Below are positions 21,101 through 35,279 of a DNA stretch of 64,000 nucleotides, piece by piece. The position numbers and the translations under genes are program-made. The notes beneath the pieces were generated by a model. It did not search any database, was not told the origin of the DNA, and saw only the letters and a program-made list of their open reading frames with translations. Positions within the stretch are counted from its first letter, which is position 1; each line of letters starts with the position of its first letter. The DNA comes from Diprion similis (taxonomy: Eukaryota; Arthropoda; Insecta; Hymenoptera; Diprionidae), in the NCBI RefSeq assembly GCF_021155765.1, contig NC_060106.1:2425501-2489500 (forward strand). The letters are read 5' to 3'.

Positions 21101-24100
21101 ATAAAATGAAAATATCTAGTTAAATTTTTTGTGGTTACCCTAGGTTGGGCAATTAGCTATGGAGACGTTACTGAGTTTAACTTCAAGACGTGCCGGTGAA
21201 TGGTTCAAGGAAGAACTTCGAGAGCTGGGGGGCTTGGAGCATATTGTCAAAACAATCCGAGACTGTTATCGCCATATTAGTAATAGCAATATCAAAGAAA
21301 CAGGCTGGTCCGATCCTCTCTTGGACAAGCTACGCAAAGTTGATAGGTGCTTACGAGTATTAGAAAATGTAAGTAAATTGGTCAGAATAACCAGACGAAA
21401 TTTTTTCCGTCAAAAAGGTAAAAAGAAAAGTAGAATCAAACCTCTAGTCTCATCTTTAGAACTGAAGTTTTGTAATCGGCATCTCAAAATACTTGAAAAT
21501 AAAATCGAACTTTCATATGTCATGTTAAATTCACGGTTGTATAATTTTTTCATAGTTCTGATAGTATATTTCTGGGAAAATAATTTTGAAACGCGAAGAT
21601 AATTTTGTGAAATATTGAAAATTTGTAATTCATCTTATTTTCTCCATTGAATAATGTACACAAAGAATTTTTCAATTTTACATTATAATTTTGGGAAGCC
21701 GAATTGTGTAGGAACTTTTTATGAACCATTTATTGATTATAAAGTTCCAACTCTTGAATCATTTAAATGCTATTGAGCGTTTTTATGAAGGTTTTCGAGT
21801 CAAATTTCAATGCGTTTTACATATAAAATTTCAGTTGCTCTCTGGCACGTGTTAATAGGTATTGTCTGAAAATTTTTATATTCACAGCAGATTTTTTTTC
21901 TATAATATGAACGTATTTTTGAGGTACACTGGAAAATCTTGAAAATAATCAAAATAACGGACACCCTAATTCATACGTAAATACACACACACACACACAC
22001 ACATACAACGGCCATCTAAAAATGGTCAGAGGTGATTCTCTAGACCTTCAAACGTCGAGATCTTGTGAAAATTCAAATTTTTATTTTCGGTGTAATTACA
22101 AGAACTTTCTTCTTCCTCGGAATGAAGAGAAAAGGGAACCTGAAAAATGTTTGTTAACCATTTTTTCGTATACAAATCCAGGGAATCGTATTTTCACCTG
22201 TGCAGAACAAAAAATAGCCGAAGTTATTTTTAAGGGAAGGGGGAAAAAGCTTTTTATGCATAAATAAAATTCACAAAACCGCTAACATTTTACAAATATT
22301 CGATGTTTGAAAAAATATCGAAACATATCATAAAAAACGTTCTCCTTCAATTATTTGATCTGTCCAATGGTGATACACTATTGATAATTAGCAAAACACA
22401 ACTGAGCGATCAATATCTAATGAATTTCGTTGTTGCAGGTAACACACATGAACGAGGAGAATCAAGTATATTTGTTGAAGTATGACGATGGTATTTTAGT
22501 CCATACATTAGCAAATCTGTACCACTTCTGCGCACTCCAAATTCCAGTGTATCCCAGCATGGATCCTAGTGACAAAAGCTCTACCGCTGCAGTTGTTAGA
22601 GAGTGCCTATTTGCTATTATTAAAGTTTTGATTAATCTCACACATCGTTTCAACAAGCAATGTAAGTAAATTACTTGTATCATGGTAATTCATACTATGA
22701 AACTATGAAAAACTTATTATAAGCACTTTACTAACGAGTTATATTTTTCATCTTTCAGCATTTGGGAGTAAAGTGGTTGGATCTCAGCCAGGTGTCGTTA
22801 ACTGTAGTTTATACCTCTTATTACGTGTGCCAGAATCTCTACCAGAAGAGAAACGATTTGACATGATGATGTTGGCATTAATTTTGTTGATTAATTTGGT
22901 CGAGCAATGCGATGACAACAAGCAGTTGCTCATTGAAGCTCAAGCACCTCCATCATTAGCCGAAATTCTTGACCGTATGTATATAATGTGTCTTGTGCAA
23001 AATAGGAAGTTATCACATTAATTGGTTGATTTTGTAAATATTTCTTTTGTTCCTTGTCTAATCATCTCAATACTTTTATTCTTGAAGCCATTGAAAGTGG
23101 GGTCGAAGCACTGATTGAGCTTTTCTACAAACAAGAAGAACTCGCACGAGCCGAGGAACAAAAAACGGACGCTATTCTTGACGGGAAGAAAGATTCTGAA
23201 CAAACGGAAACTGTCTCCACTACTACTAAATCACAGGAAGAATTTATTGAAGAAACAGTTACAAAGTGTTAGTAATTTATTATTCATACTTTCATAATGA
23301 AATGAAAGTACGTGAATGCAATCATTAGTAAAAAGATGGAAATCATCATTTTGCACCCTGAGAGCTCTGAAAAATCTAATTCCTGCCTCTCTTTTTCAGT
23401 GTTACAAAAGGCAGGTCGACACATGGAACACACTCTAATAGGTGCATACGTAGTACTCTTGCTGGGTTATTTGATAATGGACAACAAGGTACGTGATAAA
23501 GATCCTCACCATCATATTCTATAATTAAACATAACATTACAATCCAGCTTTTCAAATAAATCCTAGAGAAGCATTACGTAGTTTTCTTTATCAAACAATC
23601 AGGATGCAAGGATTTCAAAGCAACTGGTTGCCTAAAAAGGTTTGTTAGCCAAAAATAGATTTTTACTTAGTCATTTTAGACCGAGGTAGTTGCATATTGA
23701 GAATGTATCAAATTATGTTCATATGCTATGAAGATCCTTCAAAAAATAATAAAATAGAAAATATCCTAATTGCAAAAAGAAGAAACTTAAATATTACTGC
23801 TTATATCAAATCGCTTCAAAATGGTTTCAAATGTACTATATTCATTTGATTTCACTTGACGATAGGTGATTTTATCTAGAAGACTATTTTTTACAAATTA
23901 ATTGCAACACCTTTTTTTTTATCATGTTTGTACCGTTGAATATTTCATTTTACAACATCGCCGCGATATGCATTAGGTTCCACAATTGGCAATATTGAGT
24001 CAACTACTAAAAAAAAAATGAGACACTTTGTAAAAAATAGATTACTGAAAAAAATTAGTCATCTTCGAGTGAAATCAAACAATTTCCAAGATTTTCAACA

Positions 24101-26125
24101 ATATTGAAGTTATTTGTTTTTTTTTACAATTCCAATGTTTTCTATTTTTGTATCTTGAAACAGATTTCCATAGCTTAAGAATATAACAATTTAATAAGTC
24201 CTCAACCAAGGGGTGCTTTACGGGGGCAAAAATTGACACCATGATTACGAATTTCGTGATTATTTACTTTTTATAGAATGATTGCAAAAGATTACGGTAG
24301 GTTATTTGAGATTACGAGAGATTATGAAAGATTACTTGACAAAAAAATTTTTACTTTGATTACGTAATTTTGTATGATTCCCTACGACCACAATTTATTG
24401 TAGTGTTCACAAGTAATTTCAACTTTTTGTTTATGAAACTCTGATATAATCGAAAAAAAACTATAATTAATCTACTTACTCATAAATCCTTAAGCAGGCC
24501 AGTTATTGGCAAGAGAGAAAAAACAAAAAATACCAAATCAATTAAGCCTAAATATTTGTATAGTGAACGTAAAACGTAGAACTTTTTTCAGAGTGTATAT
24601 TACTCTTGCTTTCAGTACTGACTAATCTTTTGTCTTGCGCTGCCAAGTTCGTCACTAGTTCTGCCTCTATCCTAGGGAGTTTTCAGCACTACCATTTAGT
24701 TTCCGAACGCACCCTAAGTATCATGAAAGTAGTTTTTTATTTCATCGGGCATAACATCATGATTTCCAGATTTTTGTAATCCTAAATGATTTCTGATGAT
24801 TACGAATTATTATTTATGCAGAATTTTATTTTAGTATTATTGATTGCAGTGTGATTTCAGAGATAGGGAAATGATTTCAAATGTACCGACACCTCAATCG
24901 CTTTCATGGAATACCCCTTGTCCTTGACATACGAATGTTTCATTCTTGTCGAAATGTAATACAATCACCAAAAATGTCGATTTTCAGCCAATTAACCTTT
25001 TTCAAATAGAAATAGTAACATTACAACCAATCATTTTGTTTTGTTTTTTTTCTGCTTTTTCAAAGAAGTTCTCAATTAATGGTATGTCAGTCAAAGCAAT
25101 TTTCTCTTGTAGTATTGATGAACATTATTGATTGGATATTTATACATCAGAAAAAAAAGTATGAAAGCCCAAAAACTTGGTAACTGTAAACTTGATTATA
25201 TTGCTGCAAAATACCGGTTCAAGTTCGAGAACTTTTCTATTTTTTATTATTTTGTGCTCAATGCCGTTCCTTGCTTCTCGAGTAAAAAATGTCAACCGTG
25301 GTTACTAAACTGTACAGCTTCAAGCTATGAGAACAGTCAAGAGATAACATAATAATATGTAAAGATTTTGTCCACGCCAATTGGTTACTGTATTTGTTCA
25401 ATTATATTTATATATATCTGGCCGAAAAAGAGATACAAGTCCATAATACAAGTTTTTTTTCAGGATTATGAAATGTTGGTACGCAGCAGGCTTCCAGACT
25501 GCAATTTTTCAACAATGGTGACAGTACTTCAGAAATTTTTCAATTTCATGAATTTGACCGCATCGGTAATTACGCATTTATAATATGATTATCAAATACC
25601 TAATTACACCTAATGGGTTAACCAATCTTAAGTTTGTATACACACCAGATTTCAGCATAGTGCAATTTCATATAATCTCAGAAATTTCAGAGATTCAGGT
25701 CTTATGAAATTTCACAGCATTTAATAGTATTTCAATTCAATAAAATTTCAGTATCATTACGAAATTTTAGTAAGTTCGAACAAGTTCACCAAATTTTTGA
25801 GTGGTGTATGCTAGGTTTGAAAGGTACTCAACACCTTGATTATGCTCTTAAGTTTACATAAATATACTTCTATAACAGCATACATTGGGATTAACAAGAC
25901 AAGATTCACTGAGTTTGGTAGAACCGATGCTCATGTCGGATATGAAATGTTATATCGAATTTGTAATTATTTCAGAACGAAGTAAGTAGCTGTGGCATAG
26001 CGGCTACAGAGAAGGTGATCAAGTTCCTAAAAATGTCTGATGCCAGGGTGGAGGAAGAGAAAAACGAATTACCATTACCAGCATTGGAAGATTCAAGCAT
26101 TCTTCTAGATTTGACCCCTTCTTGA
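18147..26125 (+). CDS. WAPL: WAPL (wings apart-like) cohesin release factor, 11 coding exons
   Basis: Removes cohesin from chromatin together with PDS5 by opening the SMC3-RAD21 gate. Coding exons: 18147-18330, 18568-20144, 20417-20665, 20785-21033, 21144-21368, 22439-22661, 22759-22974, 23088-23267, 23400-23488, 25464-25565 and 25976-26125. They total 3444 nt (1147 aa) with GT-AG introns and consistent phases. The N-terminus MTSRSYTKSYSRK carries the PDS5-binding YSR motif at residues 10-12. Residues 62-580 are acidic, Ser/Thr/Pro-rich and disordered. From about 585 the conserved WAPL HEAT domain begins, with AHQIQESGEFQEFNDDVEYI, RCLSAIRLASKCM, HVRAHGTVAKFFKALHDATK and SLGLCTATVMFVLSQDRLAM. 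I see no FGF tripeptide, which human WAPL uses for PDS5. The exon 8 donor (GTTAGT) is the weakest; the exon 8 product is the least conserved. Confidence 0.95.
21981..22003 (+). repeat. (CA)n microsatellite in WAPL intron 5
   Basis: About eleven AC dinucleotides occur immediately 5' of an interspersed repeat copy (22011-22120). This is a common linkage for retroposon tails or heads. Confidence 0.85.
22011..22120 (+). repeat. Interspersed repeat, copy 1 (WAPL intron 5)
   Basis: The text AAAATGGTCAGAGGTGATTC, then CTAGACCTTCAAACGTCGAG and ATCTTGTGAAAATTC, is repeated in diverged form at 63518-63630 (AAAATGGTCGGAACTAATTT, then TAGATCTCTAAACGTAGAG and ATTTTGTGAAAGCTC). The family was not identified. 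Confidence 0.7.
24207..24920. mobile_element. MITE with CAAGGGGTGYTTYAC termini, copy 2 (WAPL intron 9)
   Basis: CAAGGGGTGCTTTACG at the left and ATGGAATACCCCTTG at the right match the ends of the 7714-8066 element, with the same GATTAC-rich interior. A segment at about 24600-24720 is foreign: it matches the interior and right end of the 16928-17058 MITE (TTCCGAACGCACCCTAAG), so a second element inserted here. Confidence 0.75.
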
Positions 26126-27634
26126 TCTACTAGCCTAACATCCTCTTCTTAAGAGCCATTCACGTTCCACAGGTGCAGAAACCGAACCAAAGCTTCGATT
26201 ATCTGATAATGAGACATTAATATGTTGATCATTATAACTCTGTAGGCGAACCTGCTTCATATTGACCATATATTTTGATATATGTATATTTATTCATCGA
26301 CATATTTATTACCGTATTTTACATCATTACTGAATTTATTTCTGTTCTGAATTGCACCAGAATGGTTATTATTATACCTATATAATTGGAGTTAGTAATT
26401 ACTTCAGTATAGCAGTATAACACAATGTATGTATGGCCACAGAAGCAAACATTTGGTGTTTGGGTCCGGGCGGGAATCAATCAGAAATAACTGTCCGAGC
26501 CATGTTATAATTGCACTGATGGGTTGTCGATTGACAGAGCCAACCTAAATAGCAGGTATATTCAACATTTGCATCCAACATAGTTATTTGCCGTTTCTTT
26601 TTTCGACTTTTAAGAGAAAGAATTTTGGCTTGTTGATATTTGACGAGTTAATTTTTCGACATTTTTCTTGTTGCTGTACTTTCATTTCTCCATTACGAGA
26701 GACGGGCTCAAGAGATGATCTTAATAATAATATTGTATGCCTATATGGTAACTATAAAAAGATGTTCAACAATTAGACGACATTCGTTCGAAACTTTACT
26801 TACACTGCAAGAGTTGGATATGAGTGATTAAATATTCAATAGTGTTATGCCGAGTAAGTTTATTTTATTATTAAAATTATACTGTTATAAGCCTTGTAAA
26901 TGTAAATTTATAAATTATAATAGTATCTTACATTTACATATTAGAATCAGTTATTTTGGCCCAATCTAGAAACGTACCCGTTTATACCAACTTTTTTTAC
27001 TCCCATTTATGTGGAACAGAGAATAATATTTATCCCAGAAACTTAATTTTACTCACAATTATTTCAAAGACAGTAGGTAAGTAATAAAAGTTTTCACCGT
27101 ACTGAAAATTATTTATGTAATTAAGTCTCATTCCATTTTATATCCATTCGTAAGATTAGTTATGGTTGGGAAAAAAACCTTTTTGCTGTAACATACAATA
27201 GACTACTACGGGTTATCAAGTTATTTAACACTGTCAATCATAAGTACAAAATTTGATCTACTTATTCAATTTGACAAGAATCGTACATAGTTTATACACC
27301 TTTCAGTTTGATGCCTACACATTTTTAAATACACTTACATATCAAGGAAAATTTCAAAAATGTAACGAACATGAAGGCACTCCTACACAGTATCCAGATG
27401 AGGTAATGTACTGTATTCACAAAACCTGTCAATTCGTTTAAAGAAATTCTTATTCAAATAATCCAGCCGCGTGAATGTGCCGCTTTATCTCATAGACAGC
27501 AGGGGTGAAATAAACGCTTTTCTCGTCCTCGGCCATTCAAATTTAGCCGCGCCATTTTTAGAGGGAGATTAGCATACAGGATATAACAGAATCATCTATA
27601 TTCCGGAAGCCGCTGTAATTGCAATTTTTCACTC
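26126..27634. other. WAPL 3' UTR and downstream intergenic DNA
   Basis: The WAPL 3' UTR must begin here. ATTAAA at 26827-26832 is one possible poly(A) signal. No other gene or repeat is recognised. Confidence 0.35.
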
Positions 27635-28411
27635 AAAGGGCCTAGCCGGGGTTGCATATGAAATATGCCCCTGAACCGATGTGGATTTGCTATACGCCAC
27701 ATTTTAGAGCTACCTCAAAAACCTGGTTCGCCCATGTTTGAAACCTCTATCTATAGTATTACACTGGAAACTTCGAATAACGCGGATTTCCGTTTTTTCG
27801 CGATTCCTGAGCCATTTTTACTTTGAAAAATATGAAAAAATCAGATATATTGCGGATGTTGATGTACATGATCGAGAATTTTTTCGAATTTTTTCGGACC
27901 AAATTCGAGCTGTGAAAAATCTTTTGAGGTTTAAATTGTCGATCTCTTATTGAGTTTGAAGAGTGACTAGCTTATTTTTTTCACAGTATGTTCATTGCGT
28001 CATTCTTGATTTTCTGTAATTTTTTCAAATTTTTCGGAAAGGTGCGCCATTGTTAAAAAAATCAAAAACTAATTTTTCAATATTTTTTTTTTTTTGCGCA
28101 AAGTAACTCAATGTCAACTCAATCATCGGGGGGACACATTTCCGTGATCTAATGATTCTTTGACGTAGTTAAAAATACTGCATTATTTACTGAATGAATG
28201 AACAAATTCATTTTTGGTATAAAGTAAAAATGGCTTAGAAATCGCTAAAAAAACGGAAATCCGCGTTATTCGAAGTTTCCAGCGTAATAATATAGATAGA
28301 GGTTTCAAACTTGGGCGAACCAGGTTTTTCAGGTAGCTCTAAAATGTGGCGTATAGCAAATCCACATCGGTTCAGGGGCATATTTCATGTGCAACCCCGG
28401 CTAGGCCCTTT
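27635..28411. mobile_element. 777-bp palindromic element with AAAGGGCCTAGCCGGGG termini
   Basis: AAAGGGCCTAGCCGGGGTTGC at the left pairs with GCAACCCCGGCTAGGCCCTTT at the right. Pairing continues for about 180-200 bp, including CCACATTTTAGAGCTACCT/AGGTAGCTCTAAAATGTGG and AACGCGGATTTCCGTTTTTT/AAAAAACGGAAATCCGCGTT. The AT-rich core has no transposase frame. Confidence 0.9.
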
Positions 28412-31400
28412 ACGATAAATTTGCAATTGTTACTCTATTCACCAATAATTACGGACGCATGTGATCCCCCTTATTACTTGATGAATTACGCTGATATGAA
28501 AGCATACTCTGAAAAATAATGTGATAAATGTGTCAGCAAAACGGACATGGAATCGACTCCGCGACTTTTTGTGTGCTTCCGCAAAACAAACATGCAAACG
28601 CCCATTTGTCAACGATTTCACGAATTTAATTTATTCCAGCCCATGTTCGGAAATTTACATTTCCGTAGTCTGTTGAGCTTGAGTAAAGTACCTTATTTCT
28701 AAATAATGCGGTAAAAATACGCCGGCGCATCACATGGTGTGCCTAGGAATGCAGCTTCCTTCTCTAAAAAAGCTTCTCTCCCTTGCGCAGGGCCAGACAT
28801 ATGTTTTATTGGTGTTTTATTGCTTATGACTATTCCCTAACATTAGTACCAACTAAACAAAACTCTAAATTTGAGAACTCTGTAAGAAAATCATTCAAGG
28901 AAACTGCCTAACCATCCGAATGCCCCTAGATGAAGTATAACAACAATTATCATTAATCAAGAGTCCAGAAACCGTATTACACGATCCTCACATTACAGGA
29001 GACTATGATATTATTATTTTATTATCACAGTTTACTAATACTACTATATTCAAATACTATACAATACCTAGTTGCAAACACGGAGTTTAGAGCCACATTA
29101 TAGGCAACCTACGCTACACCCTGCAGTTCGGGAGATAGATAAGACTATTACGCAAAAGATAATAATCAACATAATATAAAATTCATAACATTACAGAAAT
29201 AACCTGAAAAGGCCAAGGACTGCGATACCTCCAAAAACGTAAATACAAATTATCCAACATGAATTATAGAATCCTTTCCGAAACGCCATATTGTAGGCAA
29301 CGCGCCCAAACTTTGGAGGTAACGTAGACCTCTATTGCAGAACCGTACAGAACGTCACCTGAGGAGAGTATCAGTAACATAATAACAAAACCACGAAAGG
29401 TAAACTTTGGGTAAACTAACTCACGGGATGATTCTGTAGGGCCAGGGGGATGACACTGGTAGATAAAAGTGGCACGCGAAATGTGCTTGCCGCACTGCGG
29501 CGCTAGCTGTTCTGTACGCCCGAGGTTGTGTTGACCTGACGGACCTGACGGTCTCGCTTTACATGCTTATTTCGTTGACTGAGGATATATAAAGACTTAT
29601 AACCCTGGGTTAATTTTCGTAACAGTTCAGCGGGCCTGGGTGGGCCCGGGGATCTTAGCAGTTTCACGTATTATCGACCAAGTAACTGACCAGGCCGGTA
29701 AAAGAAGTTCTTCATAATCAACAACTATCACGTGCAAAACGTTGGTAACATACCGTCGTCATCGTGAAATTGTTAAGTTGAGAAAGTCCTGTACGAGAAA
29801 TATGTACGGCGGAATTATGCAACGGAGAAATAAAAGTCAATCTTGCATGAACGAGTATCGTTCATATGTATGTACCTGAATATATCAAATATTTTATAGG
29901 CGACAGTGGCATCTCTAAGATGTTCAATTTACTTTTTCTAAGTTTTTTTAGGAAGTCAACTTTGAGATACAAACATTTTGGAAATATTTGACACTACGTT
30001 ATTTTTAATTCCAATCGTTTCAAGAATGTCCTTACGAAGAATTTTTTGGCTTTGTTGTGCACTTCTAAAATTGTGAATTGAACAAATTCAATGTTTCAAG
30101 ATTTGAAAACATCCAAAAAATTCTGAAAGACTCTCTCTCTCTTTGCCAGAAGCTTTACGAAGATATCTCGAAGGCTGAACCTAGTTTGTGGGTTTTTTCC
30201 CAAAATTTAGAAGCGCTCATTAGGTTTCAATTGAGAAAAATTACGCAAGTTCTTCAACAAATATGAAAATCAATAATGAAAATGGATCTACCATGAGGTT
30301 CGTTGCAAACTAACGGAAATCTAGAACAAAAGTCTTGTGTATTTATTGAAAATTTAAAAAAAATGTTAACACTGTCTTTCAGTTATACAACTTTTGGGAA
30401 TAATATGGAGAATAGCTAAAAAAAATTATTTTACCTTCTGCATAGTATTCAAGTACGTATCAAACCATCTTTTTCCTCTCAATTGTTGAGATGCTAAATA
30501 TTGATTAATTCGTAAAGTACTAAAAAGAGACGCGAAAAAATCTTTTCCTCAAAGGGAAAATTTTGAAATGTTCAGAATTACATATATAACATTACTGAAA
30601 TATCAACGGTTGTTTTTCATTAACTGATTTTCAAGGGGGTAATCCGATGGCTCTCAAATCATCAAATTCTATTTCCAACGCAACATTATCCGTAAAGTCA
30701 ATTTTATCCTGTCGGCTGTACGTACTACCGTTACCAAAAGTTACTCATAGTTGAGATCTGCTATTCCGCATCAAAGGAAGTTGAAGCGAGTATAGTTACA
30801 CCTTGCACTGTTGCAAATTTATTTGATTTCAAGAAGTGAAATCTAACTATATTGTTACCTGTTTGATAGGTGAAGTTGAAAAAGTTGAAGAGGCTGTTCA
30901 AAAGGAAATACCAGGTTTGTAGGTGCCTAGAATAAGAAGAATACCGAAAACGGTAATCAAAAGTAGTATAGCAAGAGCATAACCCAAGAATTTGTTTGTA
31001 CGTATTCATAATTGAACATAAAGATCACTTCGTCGCAGACCATAATCTTCCTTCTCATATGAAAATATTTTTTCTGGAATATTAAGAGTTACAAGTGCGC
31101 GTGATAAGTTTTTATTATTGTTAAGTGAAAAGCGTGTCAGCCCAAAAAGTACAGATACGTGGCTTTGGAATTTGATTTACATGTCAAAAAAAGTTGATGA
31201 TTGGTTGCAAAATCTTCCGAAAGCTTTAAGTCTTCTGCGTCCAATGATTCCTTGCTCTGCATCTTTGAGAAAAATTATCAATGCTAGCTATTACCATCGC
31301 TATGTCGGAGACGTATTTTTGTTCGTAGAACTATCCGAAAAATCTGAGAAACATCAGAAACCTGTACCCTAGATATTACTCAAACCTCAACTCAAACTAA

Positions 31401-34400
31401 TGCAGTTTAAAATTTTGATAAATCTCGAAAGACTTAACTTTCAGGAGTTTAGATGTGCAAATACATGATTTTGGAAACGGGTTAAGCAAGACAAAAACTA
31501 TAGCCCAAAATTTGCAATGAAATTGAAACTATGTAATTAGCTCCTGCACCCAGTAAAGTCGTGCCGGCGGGCGCATCAGCTGTCACCACGGTATCGTTAC
31601 ATACAATGTATGTATTTACACAATGGGCATAAATTCCTGAATGAAGATATACATATATCTTCATCAACGTTCTCGACAAGTATGTAAATCTATTCCACCT
31701 GTCAAAAATATGCTTTTATTCCATACTCCGACAATCCAGTTTATAACTTCCTCTTCATCGGGTTCTAGTCCTTTTATTCTCTAAGTTCTAATTACTCTGG
31801 AAGTATCGATTCCAACATTTATCAATCGTCCGAATCAACTTTCTACGAATGAGAATTCCACACTCAACAGTGCTTGATATCAATTTAAAGTAGTTTTGTC
31901 CGTTGATACTACTTATTTTTTTTCAAAAACTCTAAGTAGGAATTTTTTTTCGAAGATTTTGATTTTATTAGAGTAATTAAAAATGAACGGTGTTGACCGT
32001 AACTTCTAGTTTGAAACTAAAGAATAACCCGTCCCTGTTACGTCTTATTATGTAGTTATGTCAAAAACGTACAGGTAGTGGGTAACGAGCAGCAAGTCGA
32101 TGCATTTATCGGCCCAAGTATAGTGAGTGGTTTGAGGCAGCGACTGGGCGAAAATACTACACGGCAGGGGCCAGACTGATTATGAGTGAAGGGGTGAGCG
32201 GCACAGCGATGGGTGCTACGCGTCTCTTCGCCTTTTCTGTGAGGTGCATCTCGAGCGAACGCGTATCAGATTGGGGAGAGCGGCCGAGTGTGCACAAAGT
32301 AACAGTTATACGGTATATTATACCAGCCCGATTCAATTTCTTTTGAACGGAGACCAAATGCCTTATTTTTGAATAGATTTTCGTCATACTTGCACTCGAG
32401 CGCTCCCCGGTTATTCGATATGAACATATTATCCGAAGGAGATAAGTATTTTACATGCGCAGTGTTTTTCTGTGAAATCGGTATGAACTAAATGGTGTTG
32501 ATTTTTGTTTTATTCTTTTAAATATTGAGCTTCGTCTGATGGCTTCATTCGATCCTAAGATCGTACCCTTTCAGTATCAATATCATTTTAAAAATGAGTA
32601 TTTTCAAGGTCAAGTCTCTGATTCTTATTTGGGTTTCCATGTATACTCCAACGAGTGGCGACGAAACAATTTCTACCTACGGTAACGGTCTACAGAATAA
32701 AATGAAAAAATTGAGAACCACAATTTTCAACCTATTGCTGGTGATATGCTTACGTCGGAATCCTATCTTAGACAAGGTCAATGATTTGTTGAAAGTAAAA
32801 GACTCCTGAAGCTTCCAAAAGGTCTTACGACATTTTCTGTATCCTTTTTTGACAGAGATATCGTAATTCAAAGACTGCACGTGTCCAAACTTTTTGCATC
32901 GACTTTTGACGCATTCATTCGAGCGATAAACTGTTGAGCATGAAACCATCCGTATGTAATTGGCGATAATTGATGAGAATTCGATTATAAATAATCAGGA
33001 AAAACCATCTCTAGGTAATATCAGTCCTTTAGTTTTTCATGTCCAATTTAAAATTGTAATTAATTTATATGACGTTTCAAAAAAGTTTTATGAGTGAAAA
33101 GAGGGATTGACGAACATTAAATTACGTTCAATTGCTTGACTCTACTTCGGCAAAACCTTATATATTTGAATACTATTTATCATTATCACCTTTTGTCTGT
33201 GCATACTTGGATTGTATGTTCCAGCAATTGGATTGATGCTGTAATTTCTTTCTCTCACAATCAAACTTTCAACATGCAACTAGCAATTGTCTACCGAATT
33301 GGTCAATGAATGATTTTCATTAACTTTTATTCATAATAATTTATCAATTTCACTGATTCGAAAAAATATTTACCAGTAGTTTTTTTGTGTAGAAAGGTCT
33401 GCGTTTTCCGCTGCAAATAATCTATATTTTTGAAAAACCATGTAAATCTAGCGTAAGTTAAAAAATTACTTTTATACGTCAGCTGCATCTTCGTTCGCAA
33501 TGAAGTTATTAGCCTTGACTGAAGACTATATATTCAGTCAACGGTATGGATTACGTAATAAACATATGTACACAAATTACATAAGGGACATAAGGAACAA
33601 CCATATATATATTTATCCTTTGATTAACTTCATCGACTAATTCTCCCATTATTTGCATGAAGAAAAGGTTTCTAACTCTATTCCTATTAAACCAGGTGTA
33701 TGTTTATTGTGCATCTACTTGGATAATATTATTTTTATCGTTCCGATGGAGTTGGATTATCATTGCTGAATTTGGCTCAAATGAATTTGCATAGATGAAA
33801 AGCATGGGGCGTCCATACGGGGTTATATTAAAATTTCAGTCCGTTCTCGTTCGTCATTCCATAAGCATATTAATATTCGACTCTGCATTATCCGGGTACA
33901 CGCGGTGAGCGATGGTAACATCAGTTCTTGTCGCCTCTGCGTACCGACCGCCTGCCGACTTGAGTTGCGGGTGCAGGGTAGACGCAGAGGGCGCCGCTTG
34001 ACGATGAATTTTTCTCGTTCATATTCGGTTACGAAAAGTCCCATAAGGCTATCAGTCTTTACATATCCTCAGTCAACGCGTGTCGTAGGAGTTTTAGGGT
34101 TTCTAAGGTTCTAGGCACGCCGTATCATGGCCATGTCCATGCCGCTGAAGTATAATAGAACTAGAACGCGCACCAACCATTCTCTTGCACTAGACAGACC
34201 GTATAGAGTGAGATAGCTCGCTAGTAGTATCCTTGTCCTTTTCTAACCGAGTCGCATGCGCATGCGCACATCAAATACCGTACAGCATCACCAAAAAATT
34301 AAGTCGTGCGACTCAAAATTTTTTCTTACTCCAAGCTACAAAGACTTGCTGTAGATGGTAAAAAAAAGCTTACTTTTTAAACGATATGGGGAAAGTATTA

Positions 34401-35279
34401 TTTTCTGTGAAATTACCACCACTCAGCCGCATTTAATGATACAGGATTGATGCCGCAATTATTTTTTAGGGCATTAGCAAAAGAGTTGGCGAGCAAATCT
34501 CGTAGCCCAAACAATTCAAGACGTATGCATGAGCTCTCATTTGAAAGTCAATTGTGTCTAATAATTTACCCTTAGGAGTCTTTAGCGCCTGACAAATTCG
34601 TAGGTGGGTAAATTCTGTAATATTATTATTGTCTGAAATTTGAATATAAAAGCTACCTTTCCAAACGGATTCTCAATTTTTTTTTTGCAAATTCAAGTTT
34701 TTCAGGTGGAAGCTGAAAAAAAAAATATTGCTGCTAGTGGAAACATCTGATCCGTTTGACAAAATGATGTAGATTTTTCCATACATTGAACAAAAAATTT
34801 GAAAACCAATTCTAAAAGATTTCGTCTCTAAAATCTGCTCCTGGAAGTCACCGCCGAGTTTACCTCTTAGTCTAAACCAACTTTTTACAAGCACTGAAAA
34901 TTGAAATGAAACTAATGTAATTTGCGAATATGTAAATTCGAAGTCAGTATGCATTCTTTCGTAGAATTCGCCGTAGTTTTAATCCTAGTTTTGATTTCCC
35001 AATCCTAACTTAATAAACATGGCACTTGGCCTCATTTACTGTCGAATCACAGAGATTCAATCGACGCATCACAGATGATAAAGTAAGACTAATGAAATGT
35101 TTTTCTAATTTAGGTAATATTTCAAAGCAGTTATTATACAATTTATATAAACTTTTTGTTAATAGACTTATTAATTACAGTACATGAAAAATATGTTACT
35201 ATTCGGTAAACGGTATGCAATGATGTTGGGCTGTTACCAAATAACTGTTTTCGTGTATCAGACTTTTGTATTTACTAAT
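28412..35279. other. Gene-poor DNA between WAPL and BABAM2
   Basis: No conserved coding frame was found over almost 6.9 kb. GC-richer patches occur at 29450-29660 (with TATATAAAG at about 29589), 32060-32340 and 33895-34010. The last contains the short hairpin CGCCTCTGCGTAC/GTAGACGCAGAGGGCG. Any of these could be a promoter, LTR or repeat fragment, but none has a partner copy in the window. Confidence 0.4.
34151..34314 (+). repeat. Interspersed repeat family R1, copy A
   Basis: Shares AGAACGCGCACCAACCATTC, AGTAGTATCCTTGTCCTTTT and TACCGTACAGCATCACCAAA with 47461-47600. The second half also matches 40220-40326 in inverse orientation. It contains TGCGCATGCGC at 34257-34267. Confidence 0.8.

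Noticed and set aside
31118..31372. 84-codon plus frame in the WAPL-BABAM2 gap
   Set aside because: Composition is typical of chance AT-rich ORFs; no motif or flanking splice structure was found.
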